Of a stretch of DNA of 64,000 bases, positions 33,438 through 44,521 are shown piece by piece. Position 1 is the first letter of the stretch, and each line of letters begins with the position of its first letter. Location: contig JAIUPT010000038.1 of NCBI GenBank assembly GCA_022315425.1, forward strand, positions 1 through 64,000. The letters are read 5' to 3'. This DNA is from Pseudevernia furfuracea. Lineage: Eukaryota; Ascomycota; Lecanoromycetes; Lecanorales; Parmeliaceae. The notes beneath the pieces are model-generated. The model did not search any database. It was not told the DNA's origin and saw only the letters and a list, made by a program, of their open reading frames with translations. Both the position numbers and the translations under genes were made by a program.

Positions 33438-35930
33438 TTACGAATCGGCACCACTATCAAGTAGAAAACTGATCATTTCGTCATCTTCATGAATCGATGC
33501 GTGCTCTATCGCAACGCCATAAACCCCTTCCACCATTGATTGAGCGTTGACATCAGCGCCATACTGTAGGAGTAACTTCACCGTGTGATTGTGACCATGA
33601 CGCAAGGCTGATAACATCGCGGTACGGAACAGGGCAGGCAGATGGAGTCTAATAAAGCCCGGATCAAGTCCAGCATTAACATTGACTCCTCGGCTCAGAA
33701 GTATTTCCACGCTTTCATAACCACCAACAGTCGAGGAACTTAAGAGCATGAAAGTACCATAAGAAGAGCTAGTGCATGCATCCCTATCGAGGAGTAATTG
33801 TAAGGTTTTGGTATGACCACGTTGGGAAGCTGGAGTCGAGGCTGTTTCTCCTTTTCGATTCTGTGCATCTCAGTTATCAAGCAGTGTTTGCACTACTTTC
33901 ACATGGCCATTGTAAGACGCCAATATGAGCGCAGTGTTTTCTTCTTCATTCCGTGCATCTATGTCGGCACCGCTGTGAAGTAGCATTCGCACGATCTGCA
34001 CATGATCATTAGGAGACGCTAATATGAGCGCAGTATCACCCCAATTAGTCTAAGCATTAACATCAGCTCCATGACGGAGGAGCAACTCTGCAACCTTGAC
34101 AGTCTCACATTCTCTGTTCGAGACCTTCATCAAGGGGTTCCAGCCGCGTGGATGATTCCATGAATTGATATCAGCCCCTTCCGGGATCAACTCACTCATA
34201 GTGTTTTCTAGGTCGAGCAATGACAAACAAAGTACGAAGTAGTGGCAACAGGTTGCCCTGAGTGTCGAACAGGTCCCTTAAAATCCCACCGTTGTGCTTT
34301 AACCGCATATAAAACTTATACGCCTCGTTCAGGAAAAGGTTTTTACTCAAAGGAATGAGAGATCGCAAAGCGCTACGAAGATCGGCCAGGCTTAGGCAAT
34401 GGCCCAGTGCATCAAGCTGGCATCTAATCCATTGAAACCTAAACTGGAGGGTTAGCGATGATGTCAAAAACCGAAAAATAGACATGAAGACTTACATGCC
34501 ACCGGCTTTTCGTACCAGGACTTTTTCAATTTCAAGTTGCACTTCTAGCTTCTGCCCCTTTCTCAATCCGCGATCCGTTCGGATCCGGCTTTGAACCTAG
34601 GCTCGGATATCAGTCTCAACCCCAGAGCGCTTTGTATATAGATCTTCTGTTCATCATAAAGAAGCAAGGACAGCGACTCCTCGATGTCTTTCTCCTGGCG
34701 ACTTGTGGCTGACATATGCAAGCTGGCAATTTTCGGTTCAATCATCCCTTCCGAGGTTCATCAACAAGTTTTCCCATTCCCTACACTCGTCTAATGCATC
34801 GACAGAGACGAAGGTATTGGCAAAGCTTTCAACAACGTCTCTGAGGGTTTTCAATAGCAAGGTCAATGACGGTTGCAATGCGCCGCTACCACAACCGGAA
34901 TACAGTGCGTCCAACGGCTTAGTTGCTTCATGAATCTGTAGCGATAGTTGAGCAATGAGCGGCCGTAGTATTGTGTCGCAACGTTATTTCTCCTCGTCGT
35001 CGAATTCAAAATAGAAGTATGCTATACTTGCCGGCTTCTGAGTCGCGGAAATCCGTTGCTGCAAAACTTTTTCAATGGTTGTCGACCAAAGCACTGTTTT
35101 CTCGCACCCTGGTATACCATGAAGCCAGAGAAAGGAATTGGAATCCCGTGTCCAATTGTTGAAAACGTTGCTCTTGGTTGACCATAAACCAGTCCCTACT
35201 TGCCTGTCTCGCAACAATGCTTTGATATATTTTGCGGATGGATCACAAGACTGAAGCCACTTTCAAACTTGCTGGTCAGCATCTAGGTAACTTTTAGTCA
35301 AGGCGCCCATCCTAGTGTACACCCTCGTAGACTTAGCAAACTCTATGACGAGAGAGATGTCTGTATATTTTGCGAGTTGTCCTCGATAGTTGGAATTGAT
35401 GTTCTGATGAAGACGTTAGCTGGAAGACATATCTGAAGTCTAGGCTTTAGATATGTTGAAGAGGCCACTTATGCCTACGTCTGATCCGCTGTAACAGCTA
35501 AATTGATTGGACTTTTAAGTCTCTCGATATTGCCTAGGACCTTCTCCGTTTCTCCCTTGTTCAATAGCCAGCTAAGTACTTCTATAAGCTTTCTCTGTTT
35601 TGAGCTAGCGGGGCTACTTTATCCTGGTGGAGCGAGCTTCGTCTTCAATCTTTCCAACTCAGAATAGGATTCGCTGAAAATTTTGTGTTTGGATCGCACA
35701 GCGACTCTATGGCCGGTAATCAAGATACTTCGGTGGAATAGGGGATTTCCTGCCTTGTGTGCAAGCTCCTCGAGGATTTCTAGGACATTCCGAAGACCGC
35801 GGACCTCTTCCAATACTCGTGGGGATCTCCCAACTGAAGCCTTTGGTCGCAGATCGGTAGTCGCTACGGACGGAGAAGACCGCTTCCGTGGCTTGCAAAA
35901 CTACAATGACGCTTCACTGACTGAGGACTC
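33438..35930 (-). pseudogene. Broken NACHT-ankyrin NLR (STAND) gene
   Basis: Read on the minus strand: an N-terminal helical region (VRGLRNVLEILEELAHKAGN, SYSELERLKTKLAPPG, stop, then SSPASSKQRKLIEVLSWLL), and a NACHT start at about 35217-34984 with NSFLWLHGIPGCEKTVLWST. The P-loop Gly is replaced (GCEKT for GCGKT). At 34485-34192 FQWIRCQLDALGHCLSLADL is the usual post-NACHT segment. From about 34130 to 33438 there are at least five ankyrin repeats (LLLRHGADVNA, stop, TNWGDTALILAS; VRMLLHSGADIDARN; LLLQYGADVNAQ). Multiple stops and shifts show decay. Intact relatives are regulators in non-self recognition and heterokaryon incompatibility. Confidence 0.82.
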
Positions 35931-37138
35931 TTGAATTCTGGTCTTCGCGTTTATATGTTGTACCCTCATAGACTGTAGCAGATTGTGAGCTAGGGCAGGG
36001 TAGGCTCGTTCGAACGAGCGTTCCTGGCACCTTGCAGCCTTGTTTCTAATAGGGCCCTGGCAGGGATATGACTGGCCCAACTTGTCGACTTGCACAAACC
36101 ACCAAACTGCACAGAGTTACATAAGCTAGAAACCAGTGCAGACATGTACCCTTATTCTATTCCAGAACTCTCTGTGTCCATGATTATTGTTTTGAAGTGC
36201 CCTAGGAGCTTGAGGATAATTACTGGCAAAGTCCTGAAAAATTAGCTTGGTGTATCTATCCCACGGATCGGCGCCTTTCGTGTACAATGCCTTGGCAGAA
36301 TACCAAAAACATCATAACTTTCATGACGCGATAACTTGTGAATAACAGCTTTTACAATGAAATATCCAGCTGTGAACTTTTAGATCTACTTGAGAAGAAA
36401 CAATCGCGGCACTGCAAAGTTTTTTTTTGTGGCCGTTCTCGTTGTTGAGTTTCTTTTGAAAATTGCAAGAAGTGTTGAATAACAGGCCATCAGGCCTTTT
36501 CGAGGGTCGGTCGGAACCCCTGAATTTTACCACCCTGCCAATCCATGGGATAGTTTTACAAGGTTCTTCGCAATCATGTATTTTCTCATCTCACTCTGTA
36601 ACAGAGCTTCTCTTGTCTTTGCTTGCTCAATTTCCCTCTCGCCTCGCTCTCATGTTTCACTGTATACCAATTCATGGGTAAAGCGGCCAGCCTACCTGTT
36701 TTCCAAGGTGAAATCCCATGGAAATGTGGCGAGCTAGCCTTTATCGCTCGCAGATAAAACGTCGGTACAATAGACGTGGTCATTTCAGGAACTTTGTGAT
36801 TCTCTTTGGTATACTTTTCTAAAGGATAACTACCGTGTCTCTTACTCGCCCAAGGGCAATGCCAATACTGGATGCTTTATGTGCCTTTGGTTCCCGAAAA
36901 TTCATATTCGTTTCACCACGGCGAACAGGCAATGCTCCCGCGAATGTTCACTGTGTGGCTGAATGAAAGCGAAGATCGAAAGGTCAGAATGGGTTATAGA
37001 CCTCTGATAGTAATTGCAAAAGGAGATAGCAACAGCCGGAGTATATTTTAGTTCGAGGTACACTATATAGGGAGATTGAAGACTCGATAGCAAGTACGGC
37101 TTCCGAACTATTGAAACCAATGGTTTCTTCGACACTTC
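35931..37138. other. Intergenic; no gene recognised
   Basis: Contains only short frames. Some plus- and minus-strand frames of 60-77 codons have no domain. It includes the promoter side of the NLR remnant and the 3' side of the decarboxylase gene. Confidence 0.5.
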
Positions 37139-38596
37139 TCAACCTTTGTTCCCGGGCCTTACTACAGCAAGCTCACTGCGCACTGGAACATTAGTCTTTC
37201 TCCCTGGTTGCGGAAAGCCTTGAACATCCACTCCCTTTCGGAAGAGCAAGCAATGTGTCGAGCCGCCGAAATGGAACTAAGCAAGAAAGGCAAGTCAGCA
37301 TTTCAGTCCTGCTGAATTCAAGAAAACACTACTGACCATCCCAAGCTGCTCCCCTTTTTCAACATGCTGCCCCTCCTCCACCGTGATCTCATTCGTCGAC
37401 ACCTCCACCATACCCACCAGCAGCACACACATCAATCCAATATCCTTATTGTCCGCCTCGATGAAGATCATCGCCCTTGAAGCCGTAGCGGTGATATAGC
37501 CCTGTCCAGTGCCCTGCCCACCGAGATCTGCACCGTACGGATCCGCAAGCGTCTCAAAAAGTGGCTCTGAAAAGTATGAACCGTCCTTGACATACGCCTT
37601 GACGATCCTGCCAGCGACGGGGCTATGCCAGCGATGATAACTGAGAGCGCTCAAGAAAGCCTGATATATAGTGCCACCGACGAAATCTTCGGCAAGAATA
37701 TCTCGTGCTAGCATGTCTTGGATAGAATATGGCTGGCCCTTCACCCAGAACTTATCACGCAATTTTACGTCATGTGCGACGTTGTACGGTGTAGATTCGC
37801 AAGCATTAGCTATGATTTCCGGGTGATCTGGTGCAGCGACGGGGCGCACGCCTTCATCGAACCTGAATTCGCGGGTGAAGAAGTGATCCCAAGAGTTGTA
37901 GCCATGGTTCTTTGCACTTGGATCGCAGATGAAGAGCTTCTCGAAAGGAAGATCCGACTCAGAGGCTTCATTCGCAACAGTGGTCAAGTCCTTGCCACCT
38001 GTGGGCCCAAACCAGCCATGAGCATCCGTGCCGAGCACATACGCCGAATCAGGACTCGTGAGGAAAGAGCCCCAGAAGTTGAGCACCTTCTTTAGCATAG
38101 CATTGACTTTCGGATCCAGGAACACACCAAAGCCGCTAGGTGTAGACATCGGCCTGTCGAATAGAGCAGCCATAGGCAGTCCTACCACCCCCACGCCATG
38201 AGCATGCTCACTCCATTCTGGTGCTGTCACCATGAGGTGATTCAATACCAACAGCATGTGGTCAACGTCACGGACTTCTTTGTGTCCCTCGGGATCTTGA
38301 GAATAAGGTTTCTTGTTGGGAAGTTGCTCAAACATAGAGGAGAAGAGTAGGTATAACCTAGTGTCTTCCTCGATCATTTCTTTGAAGTCGCGAAGGATCG
38401 GATTCAAATCCTTTGGGTTTTCATCGACGTGCTTGGCAACTTTCTCGAGCCATTGCTTCTGAATACGGTGATCCTCAGGGAGCCAACCTCCGGTTCTGTA
38501 GTTGAGTCAATATTTAATATTCACATTTAGTGCCGTGAGTTAGTATTACCTATGCATATGATGCTCCTTCGGGATGGAATTGGACTTTGACGCCAT
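37139..38596 (-). CDS. Phosphatidylserine-decarboxylase-family enzyme, PSDC/PsiD-like
   Basis: Three exons on the minus strand: 38596-38550, 38495-37337, 37276-37139. The introns are 54 and 60 bp and the product is 447 residues. The short first exon (MASKSNSIPKEHHMHR) joins in frame to TGGWLPEDHRIQKQWLEKVA. The N-terminal half matches the PSDC extension found in Psilocybe PsiD-type tryptophan decarboxylases. The catalytic half has YNSWDHFFTREF, ALSYHRWHSPVAGRIV (active His region) and, in the last exon, FHFGGSTHCLLFRKG. The GGST motif there is where the chain self-cleaves to make the pyruvoyl group. The substrate may be phosphatidylserine or an aromatic amino acid; the sequence does not decide. 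No membrane anchor is seen. Confidence 0.9.
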
Positions 38597-39355
38597 GGTG
38601 ATGTCCGAGAGGTGTGATGATAATTAGTGTACAGCGAAGACGTGACTATTCGTACGAGTAGAGGCCTGGAGGGTATTCGCGAGGATATTTGCAGCTAGTT
38701 GAATACCTCGAAGGGTTGGTAGAGTACGACAGGTGGACCTGATAAAGGAAAGGAGAAGGAAGAAGGAAGGAGTCTTGTTTTGTTTTGCTGGCTACGTCAT
38801 TTGAGCCGAAGCTCCCGATGAAGAAAAGCAAGTAATCGAGATCGCAACTCATAAAGCACTTGTATATTGAATCTCTCCCCACATGATACAAGCATATTTG
38901 TACAGCTAGGAGACGCAGACTACCTTCTTCTAGGTAGAGCCATGGGTCTACAGGGGAGAGATCCTTTGATCCACCAGCAATATATGTAACATTAATAGGA
39001 TTTCACGTGTCTTCGGCACATCTATAAGATAGCATGAGATGAGTCTTACTTCCACAGTCGTATCTGATTTGCCGTCTAACAGGAGCTCAAGACTGCTGAC
39101 TTGCATCTCAGAGAACTCTGGCGTTTCAAAGAACCCTGCAGCTGGGTCTGCGGTCAGCAAATCAGAATCCTGCCCTAATTTTAGCCCTGCGCAAATGCTT
39201 CGCCTTGCCAAATCCCAATCCACATATGGCAACATGGATACTTAAGTCCAAGGTTCGCGCATAAAATCATCATTTCCTTACTCTCAACTATACTCTATCA
39301 TTTCTAGACTCGTACCTTTCCTTTTTGCAACGCGATCCCAACCCAGAACATCACC
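38597..39355. promoter_or_regulatory. Shared upstream region of the decarboxylase and the DPBB gene
   Basis: 759 bp between two divergent starts. A CATAAAATC (about 39259) and a pyrimidine-rich CTCAACTATACTCTATC (about 39282-39300) precede the DPBB start. A 95-codon minus frame inside (38948-39235) begins with ATG but has no recognisable domain and may be chance. Confidence 0.45.
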
Positions 39356-39868
39356 ATGCCTCATTACTCCTCCCTTCTAACCTGGACTCTCCTATCCGTC
39401 TTCTCCCTTGGAACCCACGCCCAATCCGTGTACACCGGCGACGGCACATTCTACTCCCCCAGCGTCGGCCTCGGCTCCTGCGGCCAACAATACCAAGATA
39501 CCGACCTGGTCGCCGCATTGGCTGCCGTCTCAATGCAAGCCTACAACCCGAGCAATCCCAACAACAACCCACTCTGCGGCTACAAAGTGAAAGTCTGGAA
39601 CAACGCAAACCCCTCAACCACCGTCACCGTGGCCATCGTCGACACATGTCCCGGATGCAAGGGACAATACGATCTCGACCTCAGTCCCGCAGCATTTAAT
39701 CAGTTGGCCGATCCCAGTGTGGGCAGGATCCAGATATCTTGGGAGTTTGCTGAAGATGTTTCGTTGACGACGGGCCCGTTCGCTGGGGCGGTGCCTGGAG
39801 AAAGAGTTGCGGTGAACCAGAAGGTCATTTCGAATCCTGAAGTCACCGAATCGCGAGACGAGCTGTGA
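39356..39868 (+). CDS. Small secreted DPBB/RlpA-like (expansin-like) protein ending in RDEL
   Basis: Intronless, 170 residues. The signal peptide ends near LGTHAQSVY. A double-psi beta-barrel follows: GDGTFYSPSVGLGSCGQQ, then NPLCGYKVKVW, TVTVAIVDTCPGCKGQYDLD and LSPAAFNQLADPSVGRIQI, with the Cys pattern and the VDxCPGC/YDLDLSPxAF motifs of fungal RlpA/expansin-like proteins. Family members usually stop shortly after the IxWxF strand. This one has about 40 further residues ending ESRDEL, like an ER-retrieval signal. The role is probably cell-wall or host-surface related if secreted. Confidence 0.88.
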   Translation: MPHYSSLLTWTLLSVFSLGTHAQSVYTGDGTFYSPSVGLGSCGQQYQDTDLVAALAAVSMQAYNPSNPNNNPLCGYKVKVWNNANPSTTVTVAIVDTCPGCKGQYDLDLSPAAFNQLADPSVGRIQISWEFAEDVSLTTGPFAGAVPGERVAVNQKVISNPEVTESRDEL

Positions 39869-40507
39869 AATCGTGTTTCAGGATCGTGCGGAGTTGGTCG
39901 ACACTCAGATTATAAGGTTGGATGAGGGTCAGCTGCCACGAATAGGTGCAAATAGCATGCTGTATGCTGAGATAAGACGTTGTGTGTTTAAGCATTTGTT
40001 GTACATGGGTAGCGCGTTTCTTGGAGTATTTTTAGGGCTGGTATTATAAATGACCGATGTCGATGCATTGCAAATAGAGCACAGATGGAAGTTTCGACGT
40101 TTTCAAAAAAGTGACCTTTTTAACATTGCAGCCCCGGAAAACAGATAGTCAACTATGAGAAGGCTAGCAAAGCCGGTCATCTCCGCAAAAAACTTCCAGA
40201 TAAGTCCCTCAACTAATTCTTCATGATCAAGGAAACAGTAGCCGCAGATATTATAGATAAGAACACTTACTGATAAGTACACGTCGGCAACGTACAAGCA
40301 GACAACATTCAAGTCCTACTTGAGTTATCAGGACTTTGTTGTATATACAAGAAATTTGGAACCGGGGGCTGAGGTTGACACCACAAGGCTTATCAGGGTT
40401 CATGAGGCTTTTTATGCATGCCGTTTGTAGCTGCGTTGCTAGAGTATTCGACGATTCCACTCTAATGAGTGACGGGATGTCAAGGTTCCCATCGCTTTCC
40501 CCTACTC
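39869..40507. other. Intergenic between convergent genes; no gene seen
   Basis: 3' regions of the DPBB gene and the FAD monooxygenase. Short frames only; nothing recognised. Confidence 0.55.
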
Positions 40508-41764
40508 CTAGTCGACAATGTACCACCAATTGAAGCCCCTTCTTACGATTCCAACAAACCAGAGCGGAAGCACAATCTCGACGACCCATCCCAGCTGCTG
40601 AGCCATGGCCCGCCGGACCCACCTATCTATCACCGCGTGGGGCGCTCCCGGGACAAAGTACATGTCCTTGGTATTGGCCAACGAATGATTTTGCACTTTT
40701 GTTGCCCTTGTCATCATCTCGTCTTCGAACGCGCTAATCTCCTTATCCAGTGCGTTGACGGTGTCTTCAGTTTCGACGCTGCGAATGATAGCATGCGCTA
40801 AATTCAGAGCGTCTTCCATCGCAACGTTGACTCCCTCGCCTGCATGTGGTGTCATTAGATGCGCCGCATCTCCGATGAGGGTCGCCTTTGCTCTGTGCTT
40901 CCATCGGTGTCCAGGAGGCAATATGTATAGAGAGCGAGCTGTGAAATCACTTTCGTCTGCTACCTGAGTAAGCTTCACTAGCGGTTCCGCCCAATCTTTG
41001 AATTCTTCTTTGATTGCCTTCTTCACCTCGCTCGCATTGTGTAGATCGTATCCGCATGTGTTTCTCCAATCCTCCTCCCTCTTGCCTGACGCATAGACAA
41101 TGATTGTGCCATCTCCTCTCTGCTGGGCAGTAATACCCTTGCAATCAGAGTATACGAAAAGGGAGCCACGATTGACGAGCTTGTGGAGGTCTGGGTGGTT
41201 TTTTTCGGCGTCGTGGACGAAGAGGTCGTATCCACCGAGCCCGACGAAGTGTGGTTCTACATCGGTGAGTACGGGCCGTACTTTGCTCCAGGCACCATCT
41301 GCCCCAATGAGGAGATCAAAATCCGTCTCAACCCCATGGTCAAAGTGTAGCGTTAGGTCATCCGCGTCCACGCTCCGTAGCCGACAATTCCACCGTATTG
41401 TACCCTCAGGCAATGAGTTCACCAGAAGCTGACGGAGCCGAGCTCGATCAATCTCTGGTCTTCCCCTACTCGTAGCCTCTGTAGTACCTCCAACCTTGAT
41501 CACGCTGACGAGATTTTTGTCCGCGACATTGAGCGCTTCGCCGTCGTAGCGAGCATGTTTGGCGTACTCTTCGTAGAGGTCGGCTTCTCTCAATGCTTTC
41601 AGGCCCGTGTCTGTGTGCAGGTCCAGTGATCCCCCTTGCTCACGAACGGACATGGAGGATTCGCCCTCGAAGATGGTAACAGGGATGGATGCGCGTGTGA
41701 GGAGGCGGGCAAGGGTGCTACCGGCGGGACCTGCGCCGATGATGGCGACTTTGGGTAGAGACAT
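40508..41764 (-). CDS. FAD-dependent monooxygenase (PHBH/TetX-like)
   Basis: Intronless, 418 residues, ATG at 41764. The N-terminal dinucleotide fold is VAIIGAGPAGSTLARLL with a Glu ending strand 2 (IFEGE). GRPEIDRARLRQLL is the arginine region contacting FAD, LLIGADGAWSKVR is the DG motif, and TLIGDAAHLMTPHAGEGVNV is the GD motif, all in family order. The last ~40 residues are hydrophobic (VVEIVLPLWFVGIV) and may sit in or on a membrane, as in several fungal secondary-metabolite monooxygenases. Known relatives hydroxylate aromatic or polyketide substrates; the substrate here is unknown. It is divergent from the GH76 gene. Confidence 0.93.
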   Translation of the reverse strand: MSLPKVAIIGAGPAGSTLARLLTRASIPVTIFEGESSMSVREQGGSLDLHTDTGLKALREADLYEEYAKHARYDGEALNVADKNLVSVIKVGGTTEATSRGRPEIDRARLRQLLVNSLPEGTIRWNCRLRSVDADDLTLHFDHGVETDFDLLIGADGAWSKVRPVLTDVEPHFVGLGGYDLFVHDAEKNHPDLHKLVNRGSLFVYSDCKGITAQQRGDGTIIVYASGKREEDWRNTCGYDLHNASEVKKAIKEEFKDWAEPLVKLTQVADESDFTARSLYILPPGHRWKHRAKATLIGDAAHLMTPHAGEGVNVAMEDALNLAHAIIRSVETEDTVNALDKEISAFEDEMMTRATKVQNHSLANTKDMYFVPGAPHAVIDRWVRRAMAQQLGWVVEIVLPLWFVGIVRRGFNWWYIVD

Positions 41765-42259
41765 AAAGACGGTTAGTGTGCCGTGGTGGCCTTTTTACCA
41801 GAAGATAGTAGCGAGCTTGAAATTTTGCGCTGGAAATTCAGGTTGCAGAGCTCACGCCGCACAGCCCCCAACCCACGGCGCTCTTTGTAACATCCTCCTC
41901 CCAAACCGTTTTCGACCATATGGCTCCATCTGCGGAACCATGTAGGGTCCAATGTGCATCCTCCCGGAGCTTTTGAAAGTTCAAGAAACCGAAGAGCATC
42001 GCCTGTCAACCATTGACATGTTCCCCGTGGTTCAGGTACTTTTACGAGCGCCAAGCGCGCTTGCCCGCTTTTGGTAAGCCTTAATTTTGTCTTGGACAGT
42101 TCCGTTCTCATACAGACTATTCCTAACCTCCTTACAAGAATTCCACTTTTTCTCTCGTGGTAGTATTCTCGTACTTAGAAAAAGAGCTTTCCCAGGACGC
42201 CTCGGATTAATAAAAGAGCCCCTTGATGAAGTACAGCACACGGACGCGGTGTTCAGAAG
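41765..42259. promoter_or_regulatory. Shared upstream region of the FAD monooxygenase and GH76 genes
   Basis: 495 bp between divergent starts. Frames here are short. A CTTTGGGAAAC-type or TATA motif is not evident. AATAAAAGAGCC (about 42210) may be an AT-rich core element for the GH76 gene. Confidence 0.4.
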
Positions 42260-43474
42260 ATGCAACCAGGCTGGCCCTTTTTCTTTACCTACGCTTTTCT
42301 TGTAGTTCACAGTTCTGCTCGACATGATGGGCAAGTGCTTGCTGGATATGGGTCCAATGTCTCTCATGCCCAGTCCGCTATTATTGCCTTGCAGCAATGG
42401 TACAACGAGAGCACTGGCCTTTGGGAAACCACAGGCTGGTGGAACAGCGCCAATGCCTTAACGATGCTGGCCGACTTTGTTGCAGTCGACTCATCACTCG
42501 ACCTCGTTGCTGAGCATGTGTTTCAAAACACTTTCTCGGAGGCCCGAAAGGCAAGCCTCGAGACGGTGAAAGTAATGACGCCGTATTCTGTGACTACATA
42601 CACAGGACCACAGTTCCCACCTGGGATTATCCCTCCTGAGAATGGCTTTGCCGGATTTCTCAATGATTTCTACGATGATGAAGGTTGGTGGGCGCTTGCT
42701 TGGCTCAAGATTTATGATCTTACGAAACAGCGGCAGTACCTTCAGGCTGCCATTGACATATTCGAGGACATGAGAAACGGCTGGGGTGGCACTTGTGGAG
42801 GTCTATGGTGGAACAAGCAGCATTCATACAAAGGCGCGATCGAGAATGCGTTGTTCCTGACTGTCGCCGCCCAGCTTGCCAACAGAGCATCGAACAAGGA
42901 GTTTTATCTCCACTGGGCATGGAAGGAGTGGGACTGGTTCCAGCGCACCGGCATGATCAATTCACACCACAACATTAATAATGGGATCAACCTCGTAACG
43001 TGTCGTAACGACAATGGCACTGTCTGGTCTTACAATCAAGGAGTCATACTCGGTGGTCTACTAGAGCTTTACAGAGCAGCACCTAGCGAAGATTATCTTA
43101 CCATGGCCGAGCGAATCGCCTTCGCCGGCATTAAATTCCTAAGTGATGCTAACGGAATATTACACGATCCGTGCGAGCCTAATTGTGGAGCTGATGGCCC
43201 CCAGTTCAAGGGAATCTTCATGCGCAATCTTCAGAAACTGCAATTGGAAATCCCCAACGAACAATTCAGGACATTCATTAATGAGAACGCCAACAGCATT
43301 TGGCTTAATGACCGTACGTCTGGCAATAAATTGGGGCTTCTCTGGTCTGGTCCCTTCATGGGTGCAACGGCATCAACGCAGAGCTCTGCTGCAGATGCTT
43401 TGGTAGCTGCATTGCCCATTGGAGGTCTGGATCTAAATCTCAATGTACAGCGAATCCTCCGCGAACCTCTGTAG
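42260..43474 (+). CDS. Endo-alpha-1,6-mannanase, GH76, secreted
   Basis: Intronless, 404 residues. The N-terminal hydrophobic stretch PFFFTYAFLVVHSS acts as a signal peptide. The GH76 alpha/alpha barrel shows WYNESTGLWETTGWWNSANA, FLNDFYDDEGWWALAWLKIY with the paired catalytic Asp (about residues 139-140), GGTCGGLWWNKQHSYKGAIE, and VWSYNQGVILGGLLELYRA. CEPNCGADGPQFKGIFMRNL follows near the end. No GPI-type hydrophobic tail is present, so it is probably fully secreted. Family members cut alpha-1,6-mannan backbones of fungal wall mannoprotein or fungal-type galactomannan (compare Dcw1/Dfg5). Confidence 0.93.
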   Translation: MQPGWPFFFTYAFLVVHSSARHDGQVLAGYGSNVSHAQSAIIALQQWYNESTGLWETTGWWNSANALTMLADFVAVDSSLDLVAEHVFQNTFSEARKASLETVKVMTPYSVTTYTGPQFPPGIIPPENGFAGFLNDFYDDEGWWALAWLKIYDLTKQRQYLQAAIDIFEDMRNGWGGTCGGLWWNKQHSYKGAIENALFLTVAAQLANRASNKEFYLHWAWKEWDWFQRTGMINSHHNINNGINLVTCRNDNGTVWSYNQGVILGGLLELYRAAPSEDYLTMAERIAFAGIKFLSDANGILHDPCEPNCGADGPQFKGIFMRNLQKLQLEIPNEQFRTFINENANSIWLNDRTSGNKLGLLWSGPFMGATASTQSSAADALVAALPIGGLDLNLNVQRILREPL

Positions 43475-43734
43475 GCTATGAAGTAGATCTTACGAAATCA
43501 CTACAGGCTCAGTATCAGCGATCCACTGGCCTATCCTCGAGGAGTTGCAGGCCTAGGAATCAAAAACTTGTCACTCCGAACGTCCGCCAAGGCCCATGCT
43601 TTCTTAACACGAATTTGGCAGAATGTGTACTATATTGCGGGTTCTAGCCCCGATCCTCCGCAGCAGTGACTTAAAAACCCCAACAAAAACTTTCTACTTC
43701 CTAACCAAGCATCAGCCTGTCCTCCTTTTTTCCA
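43475..43734. other. Intergenic
   Basis: 260 bp holding the 3' region of GH76 and the upstream side of the F-box remnant. Nothing recognised. Confidence 0.5.
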
Positions 43735-44420
43735 ATGCCTCATCATAGCTTCTACATAGCTTCGATCCCAGAGCTATTAGAACATATTCTACTGTACATA
43801 CCGGAGCGAAGAAGCACATTTCCACAACACATCGTATTCGTCAGATGGCAGAGATGGCGGGATGCGAACCAGAACAACCTGTTCAGCTTCAAGGGTATCG
43901 TATGTATCTATAGCCTCGTCTGTTGTGTTAGTACTGCTTGTCCGGGCAGATGAAGGCCTGCGTCCCAGAGCCTGATTTCCTAGCTTTCGAAAAAGCCGAC
44001 TTATCCCACAGCTTCCTGGAAGACCACGTACTTTACGCAGCCGGAGGTGAGTACGATGGCTATCGACACACGTCGTTTGCGACGCAGGAGGCTGTCGGAG
44101 GAAAATTAAGTCATATATCGGACCTGACAAATCTAGCATCACGCATTATCCGACGCGCAAAGCTTCATGGACCTGGGTCTCGATGTTGAGAGAGGTTTAG
44201 AAACAGTATCCTCCCTCGAAAGGCTTTTCCAATAGCCGGTAGTTTTTCAGGCAGGGTGGCGACATTGAAGATCATGAATAAGACTCTGCATATTGAGAAA
44301 GGTAGCAGCTTCAATACTTTGCCAAAGATGTGGAGTCTAGACTCCATCGAAGATGGCGAAGACACACGAGTTCCTCTGCAAACTTGATAGCCAAGAATCA
44401 CTGGCAGACAAGAATCCATA
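43735..44420 (+). pseudogene. Degenerate F-box protein gene
   Basis: ATG at 43735, then FYIASIPELLEHILLYIPER, a clear fungal F-box helix 1. The following helix is distorted (HIVFVRWQRWRDANQNN) and the frame stops. In shifted frames, PTASWKTTYFTQP matches the conserved ASWRRMLxTQPP motif found ~100 residues downstream in these proteins. Later stops (RLFQ, stop, PVVFQAGW) end the resemblance. Probably a broken member of the large, poorly characterised F-box family of filamentous ascomycetes. Confidence 0.5.
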
Positions 44421-44521
44421 ACGAACTACATATTACTGCCTGTAACAGCAAGAGAACTGGTAGCAATAGCTGGAACCTACACAATTAGCTTAGAAGATCG
44501 GAAAGAAACACATGACCGCTT

